This document shows, piece after piece, positions 17,559 through 27,477 of a stretch of DNA of 64,000 nt. The position numbers were made by a program, and so were the translations under genes. Every line of letters begins with the position of its first letter. The first letter of the stretch is position 1. A model generated the notes under the pieces. That model was given only the letters and a program-made list of their open reading frames with translations. It searched no databases and was not told the origin of the DNA. Source of the DNA: Melioribacteraceae bacterium (GTDB lineage: Bacteria; Bacteroidota; Ignavibacteria; Ignavibacteriales; Melioribacteraceae); contig CP129490.1 of NCBI GenBank assembly GCA_030584085.1, positions 525,511 to 589,510 on the forward strand. Direction: 5' to 3'.

Positions 17559-19826
17559 CTATTTGATTAATACCATCTTCTTTGTATCTACAAAACTATC
17601 CGTAATAATTTGATAAAAATAAATCCCGCTGACAAGTTTACTCCCATCAAATTCTACTTCATATTTCCCAGGCTGCATGAATTCATCAACTAATATTGAT
17701 ATAACCCGGCCTAAGATATCAAAAACCTTTAATTGCACTTTACTGGTTTTATTAACATGAAATCTAATCATTGATTTAGGATTAAACGGATTGGGATAGT
17801 TTTGGTGTAATGTGAAGCTTGAAGGCAAAATGATTTCTTGCTCACCAACACTTGTAATTTCAGATTGGTGAATTTTATATAACAAAATAAAATCATCGCC
17901 GCTAATCCAAGTATGCACATCATCGTTGTGGTAAAAAGTTTCAATTTTACGAAGTTCAACAGAGGTTTCGGTTTCAATTTTGCGTTGAGAAATTAACTCA
18001 CCGCTGGATGAAATATGGTATTCCAAGAGTACTCCATCTCTACCACTTTCAAGTGCAATAAATTCACCTGCAGAATTCTTACCTAAAATTTCAAAATCAC
18101 TCGGGTGATTATTTACTATTTTACTAAAAATTGACCAATTCTTTCCACCGTCTACCGTTATTAAATTACCTTCGAATGATTTAGCAATGATCCCAAAGTT
18201 TCGATCAAAAAAATCAAAAGCCAACCCTCCAACAAAATACTTTTCGTGATCATAAATATGAAACCAAGATTTAGCTGTATCTTCGGATAACCAAAGACCG
18301 CTATTACGATCTAGCACAAACAAATAATTTGGTGCTATAAATACAATTTCAGAGAATTCCGTTGGACCGTTGGTAGAATCTATTGGAATTGTTTTCCAGG
18401 AAGAACCACTGTCAGTTGAAAGATAATTCAGAACTTCATGTTTTTCTGTCTCCGCATTAATTATTTTAGCAAAACTTAAAAGAATTGTGGAGTTATTTAA
18501 TTTCCAGAGTTTTCTAAATTCGCTTGGATAAGGTTGAAGAGAGACTAATTCCCAATCATCACCACCATTAACAGTTTTATAAAGTCTACCTTTGCTAAAA
18601 CCAATAAAACCAATCGACTCACTTAGCAAGGCAAAAGAATTAGGGGTCAAATTCATCTCATTTTTAATGTTTTGGATTGATTCAATTACCTCCCACTCAT
18701 AACCACCATTGTTTGATCTGTAGAATGTATCTCTGCCTTGGCAAAAACCTACGTCTTTACTTACAAAATTCAGATCGATGATATCATCTTTTTTAAAATC
18801 ATACAAATTTTCCCAACTTGAACCAGAATTTGAAGACCTAAAAAGACTATCTCCAAAATTAAATCCTAGTTCACCATTAAAAAATTTTAATTTCCTAAAT
18901 CCATTTGTCCTCTGGTTGGTATTATGCCAATTATTTCCACCATCAGTGCTAACAAAAATTGTATCATCACTCACGATGTAAACGGTGTCCTCACTTGCAA
19001 CACTTATTTGAGTAATCCACTTTGAATTTTCGGGTTTAGGCAAACCCGTCCAATTTCTACCAGAGTCTCGAGAAGTGTACACATCATAAATCTTGTGCTG
19101 AAAATATCCAATACTATCAGAAGCAAACTGTATATCAAATATATTGCTAAATAATCCCGACCATATTATCTCCCATGTTACTCCGAGATCGCTGCTTTTA
19201 AACAAGACATTAACCGAATCAGTAATAATTCCGAAATTCAAAGCATTATAATAATAAGCGTTAGCGATTATATCACCAGATGGTAGTTTTGTAAATCCAT
19301 CTATCGCACCGTAACTATAATAAATTTCATCGTAAGCAGGATAGTTAATAGTAATCAAAAATTTTGGTAACTGGTAGGTAGTATCCCACTCATCAAAAAA
19401 ATTGTCTAGTCGTAATATATTCCCATTGTAATCACTTTGTAAAAGTATACCACGAGTGACCGGTAAGAAATCAAGAAATCCCTGAATGGAAAAACTATGC
19501 ATTACCCAACTTTCACCTCCATCCAAGGTAAAATATAAATTTGAGAATTCATCAAGTGATGACTTTTCTGGTAGTATATATCCTACATGCTCATCCGCAA
19601 ATTTTATTCGATCAAATTTTTCATTACTAATCGATTGCTTATGTACCCATCGATTACCCTGATCATACGATTTATATATACTACCATTTTCGCTAATTAA
19701 AATAAACTCTCTCTCATTAATAAATTGTATATCAACTATTCTATCATGAGGTAACGGTGGGTAAATTCTAGTTTGTGAATTAGTTTGAATAGTAAACAAG
19801 ATCAAAAGACAACATAAAATTTTCAT
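17559..19826 (-). CDS. Secreted YCF48/BNR-like propeller protein with T9SS sorting domain
   Basis: 755 residues, predicted to be exported and T9SS-sorted. Signal peptide at about 1-18. The body consists of repeated propeller blades with the YCF48/BNR signature (Ser/Asp-x-Asp-x-Gly-x-x-Trp, for example STDGGNNWH, SNNGGYEWE, TVNGGDDWE, STDSGSSWK, TVDGGKNWS). The C-terminal sorting domain has QNYPNPFNPKSMIRF, FDILGRVI and the final KKMVLIK. The specific function is unknown; such proteins are abundant secreted products in Ignavibacteria. It is a single-gene unit with its own terminator at 17535. Confidence 0.87.
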   Translation of the reverse strand: MKILCCLLILFTIQTNSQTRIYPPLPHDRIVDIQFINEREFILISENGSIYKSYDQGNRWVHKQSISNEKFDRIKFADEHVGYILPEKSSLDEFSNLYFTLDGGESWVMHSFSIQGFLDFLPVTRGILLQSDYNGNILRLDNFFDEWDTTYQLPKFLITINYPAYDEIYYSYGAIDGFTKLPSGDIIANAYYYNALNFGIITDSVNVLFKSSDLGVTWEIIWSGLFSNIFDIQFASDSIGYFQHKIYDVYTSRDSGRNWTGLPKPENSKWITQISVASEDTVYIVSDDTIFVSTDGGNNWHNTNQRTNGFRKLKFFNGELGFNFGDSLFRSSNSGSSWENLYDFKKDDIIDLNFVSKDVGFCQGRDTFYRSNNGGYEWEVIESIQNIKNEMNLTPNSFALLSESIGFIGFSKGRLYKTVNGGDDWELVSLQPYPSEFRKLWKLNNSTILLSFAKIINAETEKHEVLNYLSTDSGSSWKTIPIDSTNGPTEFSEIVFIAPNYLFVLDRNSGLWLSEDTAKSWFHIYDHEKYFVGGLAFDFFDRNFGIIAKSFEGNLITVDGGKNWSIFSKIVNNHPSDFEILGKNSAGEFIALESGRDGVLLEYHISSSGELISQRKIETETSVELRKIETFYHNDDVHTWISGDDFILLYKIHQSEITSVGEQEIILPSSFTLHQNYPNPFNPKSMIRFHVNKTSKVQLKVFDILGRVISILVDEFMQPGKYEVEFDGSKLVSGIYFYQIITDSFVDTKKMVLIK

Positions 19827-20022
19827 TTTTAATTAGATTTTATATAGAATAAACTAAATTTAACTAATACTTATTAAAGAGGCAATGGTATTATTAAGAA
19901 GATTTGTACGAGCAGAGAGTTCTGGTTATTTATTTTATTAAGTGGTCTGTGATTTTTGAATTGAATATTAAACAGATCAACAAATTTTATATTAATAAGA
20001 TCTAGAAACATAACTTGTGATA

Positions 20023-20229
20023 TTAGTTTTTATTCGGCTTCAAAACTTTTTCATCAAGATAATTAATTTTACTGCTGTAGCAGCTATGTCCGCCGCCATT
20101 TGTTTCACAATGCCCGCCTCCGCAGCAACCGGATTCACCTTTCTTCTTCCATTTTGCAAAATGAAGTGCCATTGCCATTAACGAAAACGCTAACACAAAA
20201 AATAACGTGACTATAACTATTTGTAACAT
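20023..20229 (-). CDS. nqrM: NqrM, Na+-NQR maturation protein
   Basis: 68-residue inner-membrane protein with one N-terminal membrane helix and a Cys/Gly-rich segment (SGCCGGGHCETNGGGHSC), the pattern of NqrM (formerly DUF539). In the family it is needed for iron delivery to the Cys-ligated centre between NqrD and NqrE. It is the last gene of the nqrABCDEF-apbE-nqrM group, 17 bases after apbE, which strongly supports the call despite the short length. Confidence 0.88.
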   Translation of the reverse strand: MLQIVIVTLFFVLAFSLMAMALHFAKWKKKGESGCCGGGHCETNGGGHSCYSSKINYLDEKVLKPNKN

Positions 20230-20246
20230 TTATTTTAATTTCCTTT

Positions 20247-21275
20247 TTACTTTTCAAAAAGTTCTATAAACTTTGGACTTTTAACAGTTCCAAATCCAGT
20301 ATCCTTCTTAACAATCATATAAACTGGAAGTTCCATTTCAACCGCGAAATCGTAAGCTTTTTCTGGACCCATAACATATAAAGCAGTGGCAAAACCATCT
20401 GCTCTTAAACAAGTAGAATCAAAAACAGTTATCGATGCCAGTTTATGAGTTATGGGTTTTCCTGTTCTCGGATCAATTGTATGTGAATATCTAATACCAT
20501 TTTCTTCGAAGTAATTCCAATAATCACCAGAAGTTGCCATCGAAAGATCACTTAACTGAACAACTTTGTTAATTGCACCGGAATGATCAGCTTCCGAAAT
20601 CCCAATCTTCCATTTTTCATTTTTATGATTTAATCCCGAGGTTCGAACTTCGCCGCCGATTTCAACCATTGAGTTTTTATAACCTAGCTCATTTAATAAA
20701 GCGAAAACTTTATCAACGCCAAAACCTTTTGCCGTTGATGATAAATCAATTTCCAAATTTGCAATACCTTTCATTACTGATGGGGGTTCGAGTTTCACAT
20801 TCAAATTTTGAATTCCGACTAATTGCATTGCGGAATCAATTTCAGTTTGAGATGGAATTTTTCTTGGTCTTTGATCAGGTCCGAAACCCCAAATATTTAC
20901 CAATGGTCCAACGGTAATATCTAAACTTCCGCTGCTTAATTTACAAATATCTATCGATTCATAAAGTACAAATGCAAAGTCTTCTGAAATTTCAAACCAT
21001 TTATTACTTTCCAGATTATTAAATACTGAAATCTCGGAAGTCGGGATATACGTTGACATTTGCCGGTTTACTATGACTAAAACGGAATCAATTTTTTCTT
21101 TTAGTACAATTTCATTTAGTTGTGCAGTTGACTGATCGATCACAACTTTTACGGAATATGTTGTACCCATTGTTGAGCCGTTAATTTCTAAAAAATTGTT
21201 TTGCTCAACATTTGTACATGAAGTAATCAGCAGTAATAAGAAGATGAGAAAATATATAATTCTTTTAGGTTTCAT
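20247..21275 (-). CDS. apbE: FAD:protein FMN transferase (ApbE), lipoprotein
   Basis: 342 residues. The signal peptide ends in a lipobox, LITSC (Cys20), so it is membrane-anchored on the outer face of the inner membrane. Characteristic ApbE blocks are GTTYSVKV, DLSSTAKGFGVDKV, the MVEIGGEVRTSG motif, and HTIDPRTGKPI with DGFATALYVMG near the C-terminus. It transfers FMN from FAD onto Thr residues of target subunits; here the obvious targets are NqrB and NqrC encoded upstream. It is separated from nqrF by 56 bases that hold an 11-base hairpin (21284-21308), so its expression relative to the pump may be tuned. Confidence 0.95.
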   Translation of the reverse strand: MKPKRIIYFLIFLLLLITSCTNVEQNNFLEINGSTMGTTYSVKVVIDQSTAQLNEIVLKEKIDSVLVIVNRQMSTYIPTSEISVFNNLESNKWFEISEDFAFVLYESIDICKLSSGSLDITVGPLVNIWGFGPDQRPRKIPSQTEIDSAMQLVGIQNLNVKLEPPSVMKGIANLEIDLSSTAKGFGVDKVFALLNELGYKNSMVEIGGEVRTSGLNHKNEKWKIGISEADHSGAINKVVQLSDLSMATSGDYWNYFEENGIRYSHTIDPRTGKPITHKLASITVFDSTCLRADGFATALYVMGPEKAYDFAVEMELPVYMIVKKDTGFGTVKSPKFIELFEK

Positions 21276-21283
21276 AATAAACT

Positions 21284-21308
21284 GAAGCCGTAATTTAATT
21301 ACGGCTTC
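21284..21308 (-). promoter_or_regulatory. Hairpin between nqrF and apbE
   Basis: Perfect 11-base stem GAAGCCGTAAT/ATTACGGCTTC with a three-base loop. It lies between the nqrF stop (21332) and the apbE start (21275) and is not followed by a T-run. It is likely an attenuating or mRNA-stabilising structure within the operon rather than a full terminator. Confidence 0.55.
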
Positions 21309-21331
21309 GGGATGACTTTCTTTTAATTTTA

Positions 21332-22567
21332 TTAACCACCGAAATCATCGAGTAAAATGTTTTCGGGTTCTACGCCAAGATCATCAAGAAGTTTTAAAAC
21401 TGCTGCGTTCATCATAGGCGGACCGCATAAGTAGTATTCACAATCTTCCGGCGCAGGATGATTTTTAAGATAGTTGTCATAAAGAACTTGATGAATAAAT
21501 CCAACGTAACCGGTCCAATTATCTTCCGGTAATGGTTCCGATAAACCAATATGCCAAGTAAAGTTGTCGTTCTCGGCAGCAAGCTTATCAAAATCTTCTT
21601 TATAGAAAATTTCACGAACACTTCTGGCACCGTACCAGAAAGTCATTTTGCGTTTTGATTTTAGTCTAACTAACTGATCAAAAATATGAGAACGCATTGG
21701 CGCCATACCAGCACCACCGCCAATAAATACCATTTCGTTATCGGTATCTTTTGCAAAGAACTCACCATATGGACCTGAGATTGTAACTTTATCACCCGGT
21801 TTTAAGTTAAAGATGAATGATGACATTTGACCGGGAGGAACATTCGGTAACCTAGGTGGAGGTGTTGCTATTCTTACGTTAAGCATAATCTTTCCTTTTT
21901 CGAGAGGAAAGTTAGCCATTGAATAAGCTCTCACAATCGGTTCGGTAACTTTTGATTTGTATTGCCAAACATTGTATTTATCCCAATCCTCTCTGAATTG
22001 TTCTTCAACTTCGAAATCTTTGAAGTCCAATTCGTGAGGAGGAGCTTCAATTTGAATATAACCACCAGCACGGAAATCTACATTTTCACCTTCAGGTAGT
22101 TCAAGAACAAGTTCTTTAATAAAAGTAGCAACGTTCTTATTTGACTTAACTGTACATTCCCATTTTTTAATATCAAAAACTTCATGCGGGACTTCAATCT
22201 TCATATCGCTCTTTACGGGAACTTGACAACTCAATCTAAAATGTTCGCGAACTTGTTTTCTGTTCAATTTAGATTTTTCTGTAGGTAGAACGTCACCACC
22301 GCCATCACTAACTACACATTTACATTCACCGCAGGTACCACCTCCGCCACAAGCCGAGGGTAGATAAATTTTGTTATCGGCTAATACGTTTAACAATTTT
22401 CCGCCGATTGGAACTGTAATTGCTTTTTCGGGATCGTCATTAATTGAAATGCTTACGTTGCCAGAAGCAACTAATTTTGATTTAGCAAATAAGATTAATC
22501 CAACCAAGACCAACACAATCAAGGTGAACATCACGACGCCGATAATTATTATGTTGATTCCTTCCAT
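21332..22567 (-). CDS. nqrF: Na+-translocating NADH:quinone reductase subunit F
   Basis: 411 residues; NADH-oxidising entry subunit of the sodium pump. It has one N-terminal membrane helix (about 5-28), then a 2Fe-2S domain with ligands C73, C79, C82 and C114 (motif [10 protein letters not shown]), a position pattern like that of Vibrio NqrF. The FAD-binding RAYSMANFP and the NADH-binding [14 protein letters not shown] blocks follow, ending in the conserved DDFGG. It starts 12 bases after nqrE. Confidence 0.97.
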   Translation of the reverse strand: MEGINIIIIGVVMFTLIVLVLVGLILFAKSKLVASGNVSISINDDPEKAITVPIGGKLLNVLADNKIYLPSACGGGGTCGECKCVVSDGGGDVLPTEKSKLNRKQVREHFRLSCQVPVKSDMKIEVPHEVFDIKKWECTVKSNKNVATFIKELVLELPEGENVDFRAGGYIQIEAPPHELDFKDFEVEEQFREDWDKYNVWQYKSKVTEPIVRAYSMANFPLEKGKIMLNVRIATPPPRLPNVPPGQMSSFIFNLKPGDKVTISGPYGEFFAKDTDNEMVFIGGGAGMAPMRSHIFDQLVRLKSKRKMTFWYGARSVREIFYKEDFDKLAAENDNFTWHIGLSEPLPEDNWTGYVGFIHQVLYDNYLKNHPAPEDCEYYLCGPPMMNAAVLKLLDDLGVEPENILLDDFGG

Positions 22568-22579
22568 GTTAAAAAATCC

Positions 22580-23191
22580 TTATAATTGAATTCCGGAAAA
22601 CAGCATAAATGCAATAGCCATTAATCCAACAGTTATAAAAGTTATACCGAGACCTCTTAATCCTTCGGGTACATTACTGTATTTCATTTTCTCACGAATA
22701 CCGGCAAGAGCAATAATCGCAATCGCAAATCCGGCGCCTGAACCTAACCCAAATACAACACTCTCACCGAAGATGTAATCTCTTTCTACCATAAAAAGTG
22801 TACCACCAAGGATTGCACAGTTAACAGTAATGAGAGGTAAAAATATTCCAAGCGAGTTATATAATTTTGGGACGAACTTATCAAGCACCATTTCTAATAT
22901 CTGAACCATTGCGGCAATTACGCCAATGTATGTGATCAATCCGAGAAATGTAAGATCAAGTGTTTCAAAACCAAGACCGGCAAGGGCACCTTCTCTAAGT
23001 ACATTATTATATATAAGATTATTAACCGGAACCGTAATAGTTTGCACAACAACTACGGCAATACCTAAACCGACAGCAGTTTCAACTCTTTTAGAAACGG
23101 CAAGAAATGTACACATTCCTAAAAAGAATGCTAGTGCCATATTCTCGATAAAAATGGATTTTATAAAAAGACTTAAATAATGTTCTAACAT
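22580..23191 (-). CDS. nqrE: Na+-translocating NADH:quinone reductase subunit E
   Basis: 203 residues, integral membrane subunit with six predicted helices. The conserved metal-ligand cysteines are visible at C27 ([10 protein letters not shown]) and C125 (TVNCAILGG); together with those of NqrD they hold an iron centre in the membrane. It is homologous to NqrD/RnfA. It starts two bases after the nqrD stop. Confidence 0.97.
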   Translation of the reverse strand: MLEHYLSLFIKSIFIENMALAFFLGMCTFLAVSKRVETAVGLGIAVVVVQTITVPVNNLIYNNVLREGALAGLGFETLDLTFLGLITYIGVIAAMVQILEMVLDKFVPKLYNSLGIFLPLITVNCAILGGTLFMVERDYIFGESVVFGLGSGAGFAIAIIALAGIREKMKYSNVPEGLRGLGITFITVGLMAIAFMLFSGIQL

Positions 23192-23193
23192 AA

Positions 23194-23814
23194 TTATGCC
23201 TCCTCAACTTGTTCTGGTTTCCAAGTACGAATTGCCCAGATTAGTAAACCGATTATAATAAATGCACTTGGAGCTAAGAGGAATAAACCATTAGGATTAT
23301 ACCATCCGCCTTCGGTATTTAATTGGAATACTGTAAATCCAAGTAATTTACCGGAACCGAATAGTTCTCTAAAAAATCCTACAAACAGAAGTACAAATGA
23401 ATAACCTAAACCGTTTCCAATTCCATCAAGAAAACTTCTTCCGGGTGTATTTTGAAGAGCAAATGCTTCAGCTCTACCCATAATAATACAGTTGGTTATA
23501 ATTAATCCAACATAAACTGAAAGCTGTTTGCTTATATCAAAAAGGAAAGCTTTTATGATTTGATCGGCAATGATTACCAAAGAAGCTATAATTGTCATTT
23601 CAACTAAAATTCTTATGCTGCCGGGAATATGATTTCTAATTAAGCTAACAGAAAAATTAGAGAGAGATACAACAAAAATTACAGCAAGCGACATAACAAT
23701 AGATGTCTCTAACTTTGATGTAACAGCTAACGCAGAACAGATACCTAGAATCTGTAACGCAATAGGGTTATTATTAAAAATCGGGTCGAGTAATATTTCT
23801 TTATATTTCTTCAT
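23194..23814 (-). CDS. nqrD: Na+-translocating NADH:quinone reductase subunit D
   Basis: 206 residues, polytopic membrane subunit. The ligand cysteines are C26 ([11 protein letters not shown]) and C109 ([13 protein letters not shown]). Its start overlaps the end of nqrC by 14 bases, indicating translational coupling. Confidence 0.97.
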   Translation of the reverse strand: MKKYKEILLDPIFNNNPIALQILGICSALAVTSKLETSIVMSLAVIFVVSLSNFSVSLIRNHIPGSIRILVEMTIIASLVIIADQIIKAFLFDISKQLSVYVGLIITNCIIMGRAEAFALQNTPGRSFLDGIGNGLGYSFVLLFVGFFRELFGSGKLLGFTVFQLNTEGGWYNPNGLFLLAPSAFIIIGLLIWAIRTWKPEQVEEA

Positions 23815-24607
23815 TTGACCCCTCCACTCTCACATTCTCAATAAAAGCGCCGTAGCCATTTTCGCCAAGCCAATATTTCATTAAATTATCAAGTCCGCGT
23901 GTTGTTAAAGTTGAACCGGAAAGTCCATCAATTTGATGATTAGCTTTTGGGTTTGTAGGATCAACTTTTCCTTTTAATACTTCTATGATAAATTCACCAT
24001 CTTCGTTGAAAGCTTTTTTACCTTTCCAGCTGGCTTTCCAGTTTGGATTATCAACTTCACCGCCAAGACCGGGAGTTTCACCATGTTCGTAAAAAGTTAT
24101 CCCTTCAACATTTTTTAGTTCTTTATCTAATGAGATAAAGCCATACATTGTTGACCATAATCCTTTCCCATGTACGGGGAAGATAAATTTATCAATATTC
24201 TTATCTTCAGTAAGAACTTCATAAATGATCATGTGGGTTGGTTTACGCTTGATACCCGCGATATCTTCAGAGGAGGGAATACTTACACTTAAATCTGAAA
24301 TATTGCTTACCTTTTTAATATCGAAGTTTTTGGGCGTAAGCAATTCGGATTTTTCTTCCGGATTTATAACTTCACCACTTTCTAGTTCGATAGTAACGGC
24401 TTTTATTTTGTTGTTATAAATTTCTTGCGGGTTCTTATTTTCATAATCGATCCCGCCGGCCGCGAGAATATTCTTTATTTTATCTACTTGTTTATTTTCT
24501 GCTTGTCTTGAGCTTAAGGAGACCGCAGCAGAAGAAACTAAAATAGAGCATACAAGACATATTCCTAACGCAACCTGTATAGTTTTTTTTGTGCTATCAG
24601 ATGACAT
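23801..24607 (-). CDS. nqrC: Na+-translocating NADH:quinone reductase subunit C
   Basis: 268 residues from the ATG at 24607, chosen because an AGGAGG site lies at the proper distance; a TTG three codons upstream sits directly on that site and is unlikely. There is one N-terminal membrane helix, then a periplasmic FMN-binding domain. The flavinylation motif reads DGLSGSTLT, with Thr233 (counting from this ATG) as the expected covalent FMN site; the usual Ala before the Thr is Ser here. [11 protein letters not shown] matches the family. The start overlaps the nqrB end by 11 bases. Confidence 0.95.
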   Translation of the reverse strand: MSSDSTKKTIQVALGICLVCSILVSSAAVSLSSRQAENKQVDKIKNILAAGGIDYENKNPQEIYNNKIKAVTIELESGEVINPEEKSELLTPKNFDIKKVSNISDLSVSIPSSEDIAGIKRKPTHMIIYEVLTEDKNIDKFIFPVHGKGLWSTMYGFISLDKELKNVEGITFYEHGETPGLGGEVDNPNWKASWKGKKAFNEDGEFIIEVLKGKVDPTNPKANHQIDGLSGSTLTTRGLDNLMKYWLGENGYGAFIENVRVEGSNEEI

Positions 24608-25799
24608 TTCTTGCAAGCCTCCTTTTAATATTTTTGTTTATAAAGTATCGATCTATTATAGGAGCGAATACGTTCATGAATAAAATGGCCAACATCATAC
24701 CTTCCGGGAAAGCCGGATTAACAACCCTAACTAAAACTGTAAGGAAACCGATTAAAAATCCGTAAACATATTTCCCGTTTTCAGTCATTGCAGCACTAAC
24801 GGGGTCGGTTGCCATAAATACTGTTCCGAATGCAAATCCGCCTAATACAAAATGCCAGTATAATGGCATTTCAAACATCGGATTTGTTGAACTTCCAACT
24901 GTATTAAGTAATAAGGTCGTAAGTGTTGTTCCAACAATAATTGAGAACATTATCTTCCATGAACCAACTTTACTTATTATTAATATTGCTGCACCGATTA
25001 AACATGCAAGCGCTGAAGTTTCTCCCATGGAACCTGGAATAAAACCTAAGAACGCATCCATCCATGAATATGAAACTTCCATTGTGGAATCAGCAAATTG
25101 TGCTAAAGCTGTTGCTTGACTAAGTCCATCAACTGCAACCCAAACTTTATCGCCCGAAATTTCTGCCGGATAAGCGAAGAATAAAAACGCTCTAGCGGTT
25201 AATGCCGGATTTAGAATATTCATCCCCACACCGCCGAATACTTCTTTTCCAATAACGACACCGAATGAAATTCCAATAGCAACTTGCCAGTAAGGAATAT
25301 TAGGAGGAAGTATTAATGGAAATAAGAGTGATGTAACAAGAAATCCTTCATTGATTTCATGTTTTCTAACGGTGGCAAAAATCACTTCCCAAAATCCACC
25401 GACAGCAATAGTTACCAAATAAACCGGCAGAAAGTACAACCCGCCAAAAATTATATTGGCTAAAATGTTTGAAGGATCAAAACCGAACCCAAGCCATTGT
25501 AAAACTTGAGCTTGCCAGTGTGGCGAGCTTGTTGCACCGGTTGCCTGCAAACCAAGATTAGCTTGTAAACCTGTATTATAAAAAGCCATAAAAACTGCCG
25601 GAGCTAACGCAATAACAACCATCATCATCATACGTTTAAGATCCATCACATCTCTAACATGCGAAGCCGATTTTGTCTGGGATGCGGTTGTATAGAGGAA
25701 AGTATCAGCAGCTTCATACAAGGGGAATAACTTCTCAAGTTTTCCGCCTTTATGGAAATGTTTTTCCTGTTTGTCTAAAAAGTTTCTTAAAAGCTTCAC
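24597..25799 (-). CDS. nqrB: Na+-translocating NADH:quinone reductase subunit B
   Basis: 400 residues, polytopic membrane subunit that carries covalent FMN and riboflavin and forms part of the sodium path. Family blocks are [34 protein letters not shown] and [16 protein letters not shown]. The FMN-attachment motif is [11 protein letters not shown] with Thr230 retained, but the residue two before it is Gln228 instead of the Gly found in Vibrio NqrB (SGAT). It starts four bases after the nqrA stop. Confidence 0.96.
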   Translation of the reverse strand: MKLLRNFLDKQEKHFHKGGKLEKLFPLYEAADTFLYTTASQTKSASHVRDVMDLKRMMMMVVIALAPAVFMAFYNTGLQANLGLQATGATSSPHWQAQVLQWLGFGFDPSNILANIIFGGLYFLPVYLVTIAVGGFWEVIFATVRKHEINEGFLVTSLLFPLILPPNIPYWQVAIGISFGVVIGKEVFGGVGMNILNPALTARAFLFFAYPAEISGDKVWVAVDGLSQATALAQFADSTMEVSYSWMDAFLGFIPGSMGETSALACLIGAAILIISKVGSWKIMFSIIVGTTLTTLLLNTVGSSTNPMFEMPLYWHFVLGGFAFGTVFMATDPVSAAMTENGKYVYGFLIGFLTVLVRVVNPAFPEGMMLAILFMNVFAPIIDRYFINKNIKRRLARNVI

Positions 25800-25802
25800 G
25801 AA

Positions 25803-27152
25803 TTAACCTTCCTTTTCAATAATTGTTAAATTTTCCCTTAACATAGGTCCGTATTCTAGTTTAGAAGGACAAGAAAAAGTACATAGTGCTAAATCTTCTT
25901 CATCTAATTCTAATATGCCGAGTTGTTCAGCTTCTTCAACATCTTTTACCGCCAGTGCACGTAATAGATATGTCGGAAGAATATCCATCGGCATTACTTC
26001 TTCAAAATTTCCACTTGGTACAATTGCTCTTTTACCGCCGTGAAGTTCTGTGCTGAATTCGTATTCTTTAGATGGAGACAATTTTGAGAATACTATATTT
26101 TTCATTGAATAATGATTAACAAATGGATTTAACCATCCTAAGAAATTTCGTTTAACCGGATTAGGAATAACAGAAATTTGTTGATGAAATCTTCCTAAAT
26201 AGGCTTCGGCATCAACCGCGTTTCTTCCTGAAAGTACCGAACCGGAAATTGCTCTATAGTTATCATCATTAATTTCATTTGTAATTATTTCGGTAATTGA
26301 TGCACCGCGTCTGGTTTTAATTAATCTAGGATTTTTAACTGAAGAACCGGCAAGAGAAACAATTCTATCTGTCATAATTTTACCGGTTGTAAAGAGATGA
26401 CCTATTGCTATCAAGTCTTGAGTGGTTATGTGCCAGACAAATCTTTTTCTACTAACCGGGCTTAAGAAATGTATATGTGTTCCAACATTACCTGCCGGAT
26501 GCGGACCTTCAAATTCTTCAACTGAAATTTGCGGTGAATCAATAACCGGAACTTTTGAGTTTGGTGATTTACATACAAATATTTTCCCATCTGTAAGTTT
26601 AGAAATTACAGACAGACCATTTTTGAAATGATTTTCATTCATCCCAACAATTTTTTCAACAGAAGGCGCAAATGGATTCGTATCTATCACGGTTACGAAT
26701 ATAGCATGAGGTGTTGTATCGGGATCTGCAACTTTGCTGAATGGTCTAACTCTTAAAGCTGTCCATTCACCCGATTCGATGAGACGAGTAACTACATCTT
26801 CACGTTTCAAATTATTTAATTCAGCTTGAGATGTAGTTTTGAAAGTAACTTCTTCATTACCGCTTAATTCAATAACAAGTGAAAGAAAAACTCTTTTCTC
26901 TCCACGATTAATTTCAACAACCTTTCCGTTACCCGGCGATGTATATTGAACTGAAGGATTTTTTTTATCCGTAAAAAGAGGCTGCCCTAATTTTACAATA
27001 TCTCCTTCTTGAACCAGCATTGTGGGTTTCATACCCACGTAATCATTTCCAAGCACAGCAACACGCCTGACTGGTGCTGCATCGGAAATTTCTTGGACTG
27101 GTTTTCCCTTTATCGGAATGTCCAATCCTTTAGTAAGTTTTATTCTTCCCAT
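25803..27152 (-). CDS. nqrA: Na+-translocating NADH:quinone reductase subunit A
   Basis: 449 residues from the ATG at 27152 (MGRIKLTKGLDIPIKG), with AGGAAG 5-10 bases upstream; a longer TTG-started reading from 27185 adds 11 residues that do not look like the family. Peripheral cytoplasmic subunit involved in quinone access. Blocks seen are VAVLGNDYVGMKPTM, HPAGNVGTHIHFL and the C-terminal CTFSCPSKLEYGP. It is the first gene of the nqrABCDEF-apbE-nqrM operon; the promoter lies in the divergent region 27153-27416. Confidence 0.96.
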   Translation of the reverse strand: MGRIKLTKGLDIPIKGKPVQEISDAAPVRRVAVLGNDYVGMKPTMLVQEGDIVKLGQPLFTDKKNPSVQYTSPGNGKVVEINRGEKRVFLSLVIELSGNEEVTFKTTSQAELNNLKREDVVTRLIESGEWTALRVRPFSKVADPDTTPHAIFVTVIDTNPFAPSVEKIVGMNENHFKNGLSVISKLTDGKIFVCKSPNSKVPVIDSPQISVEEFEGPHPAGNVGTHIHFLSPVSRKRFVWHITTQDLIAIGHLFTTGKIMTDRIVSLAGSSVKNPRLIKTRRGASITEIITNEINDDNYRAISGSVLSGRNAVDAEAYLGRFHQQISVIPNPVKRNFLGWLNPFVNHYSMKNIVFSKLSPSKEYEFSTELHGGKRAIVPSGNFEEVMPMDILPTYLLRALAVKDVEEAEQLGILELDEEDLALCTFSCPSKLEYGPMLRENLTIIEKEG

Positions 27153-27477
27153 ATTCTTCCTACATAATTCAAAATAAAGAGACAAAGATAACGATTTATA
27201 CTGTCTTATTAAAGAAAATCCAGCTAACTAACACGAAATAAATCGCAACTTAAAAGAAAATTAATGATTAGATCTGGATTGTTTAGACTTTAGTAAAATT
27301 AATAAAAAAGTGCCATAATAGATAAATTTTTAAAGATTTTTAAGTATTTCAAAAAATTTAAGCATATATTCAAGAAAACATTACTTGTGTATTTAGTTCC
27401 AAAGCAGATCCTCAATTTAATTATCGAAAATTATCTTCGATAATGTAGATATGGTATTGTGTTTAATTTGAGGAATT
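27153..27477. other. Divergent intergenic region between nqrA and the PAS-kinase cluster
   Basis: 325 bases, very AT-rich. The right end holds a sigma-28-like promoter (27417-27443) embedded in a 9-base inverted repeat. The left part must contain the nqr promoter on the minus strand, for which I see no clear -35/-10 pair. Confidence 0.5.
27417..27443 (+). promoter_or_regulatory. Sigma-28-like (FliA) promoter for the 7TM PAS kinase
   Basis: TTAA (27417-27420), 15 bases, then TTCGATAA (27436-27443). The start codon follows 34 bases after the -10 element. The -10 sits in an inverted repeat ATTATCGAA...TTCGATAAT (27420-27428 and 27436-27444, seven-base loop), which could also be an operator. The same element occurs at 37620, 41753 and 44365. 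Confidence 0.55.

Noticed and set aside
24607..24616. TTG start for nqrC three codons upstream
   Set aside because: It lies directly on the AGGAGG ribosome site; the ATG at 24607 has proper spacing.
27153..27185. Longer NqrA from a TTG at 27185
   Set aside because: The extra 11 residues do not resemble the family and the ATG at 27152 has a good ribosome site.
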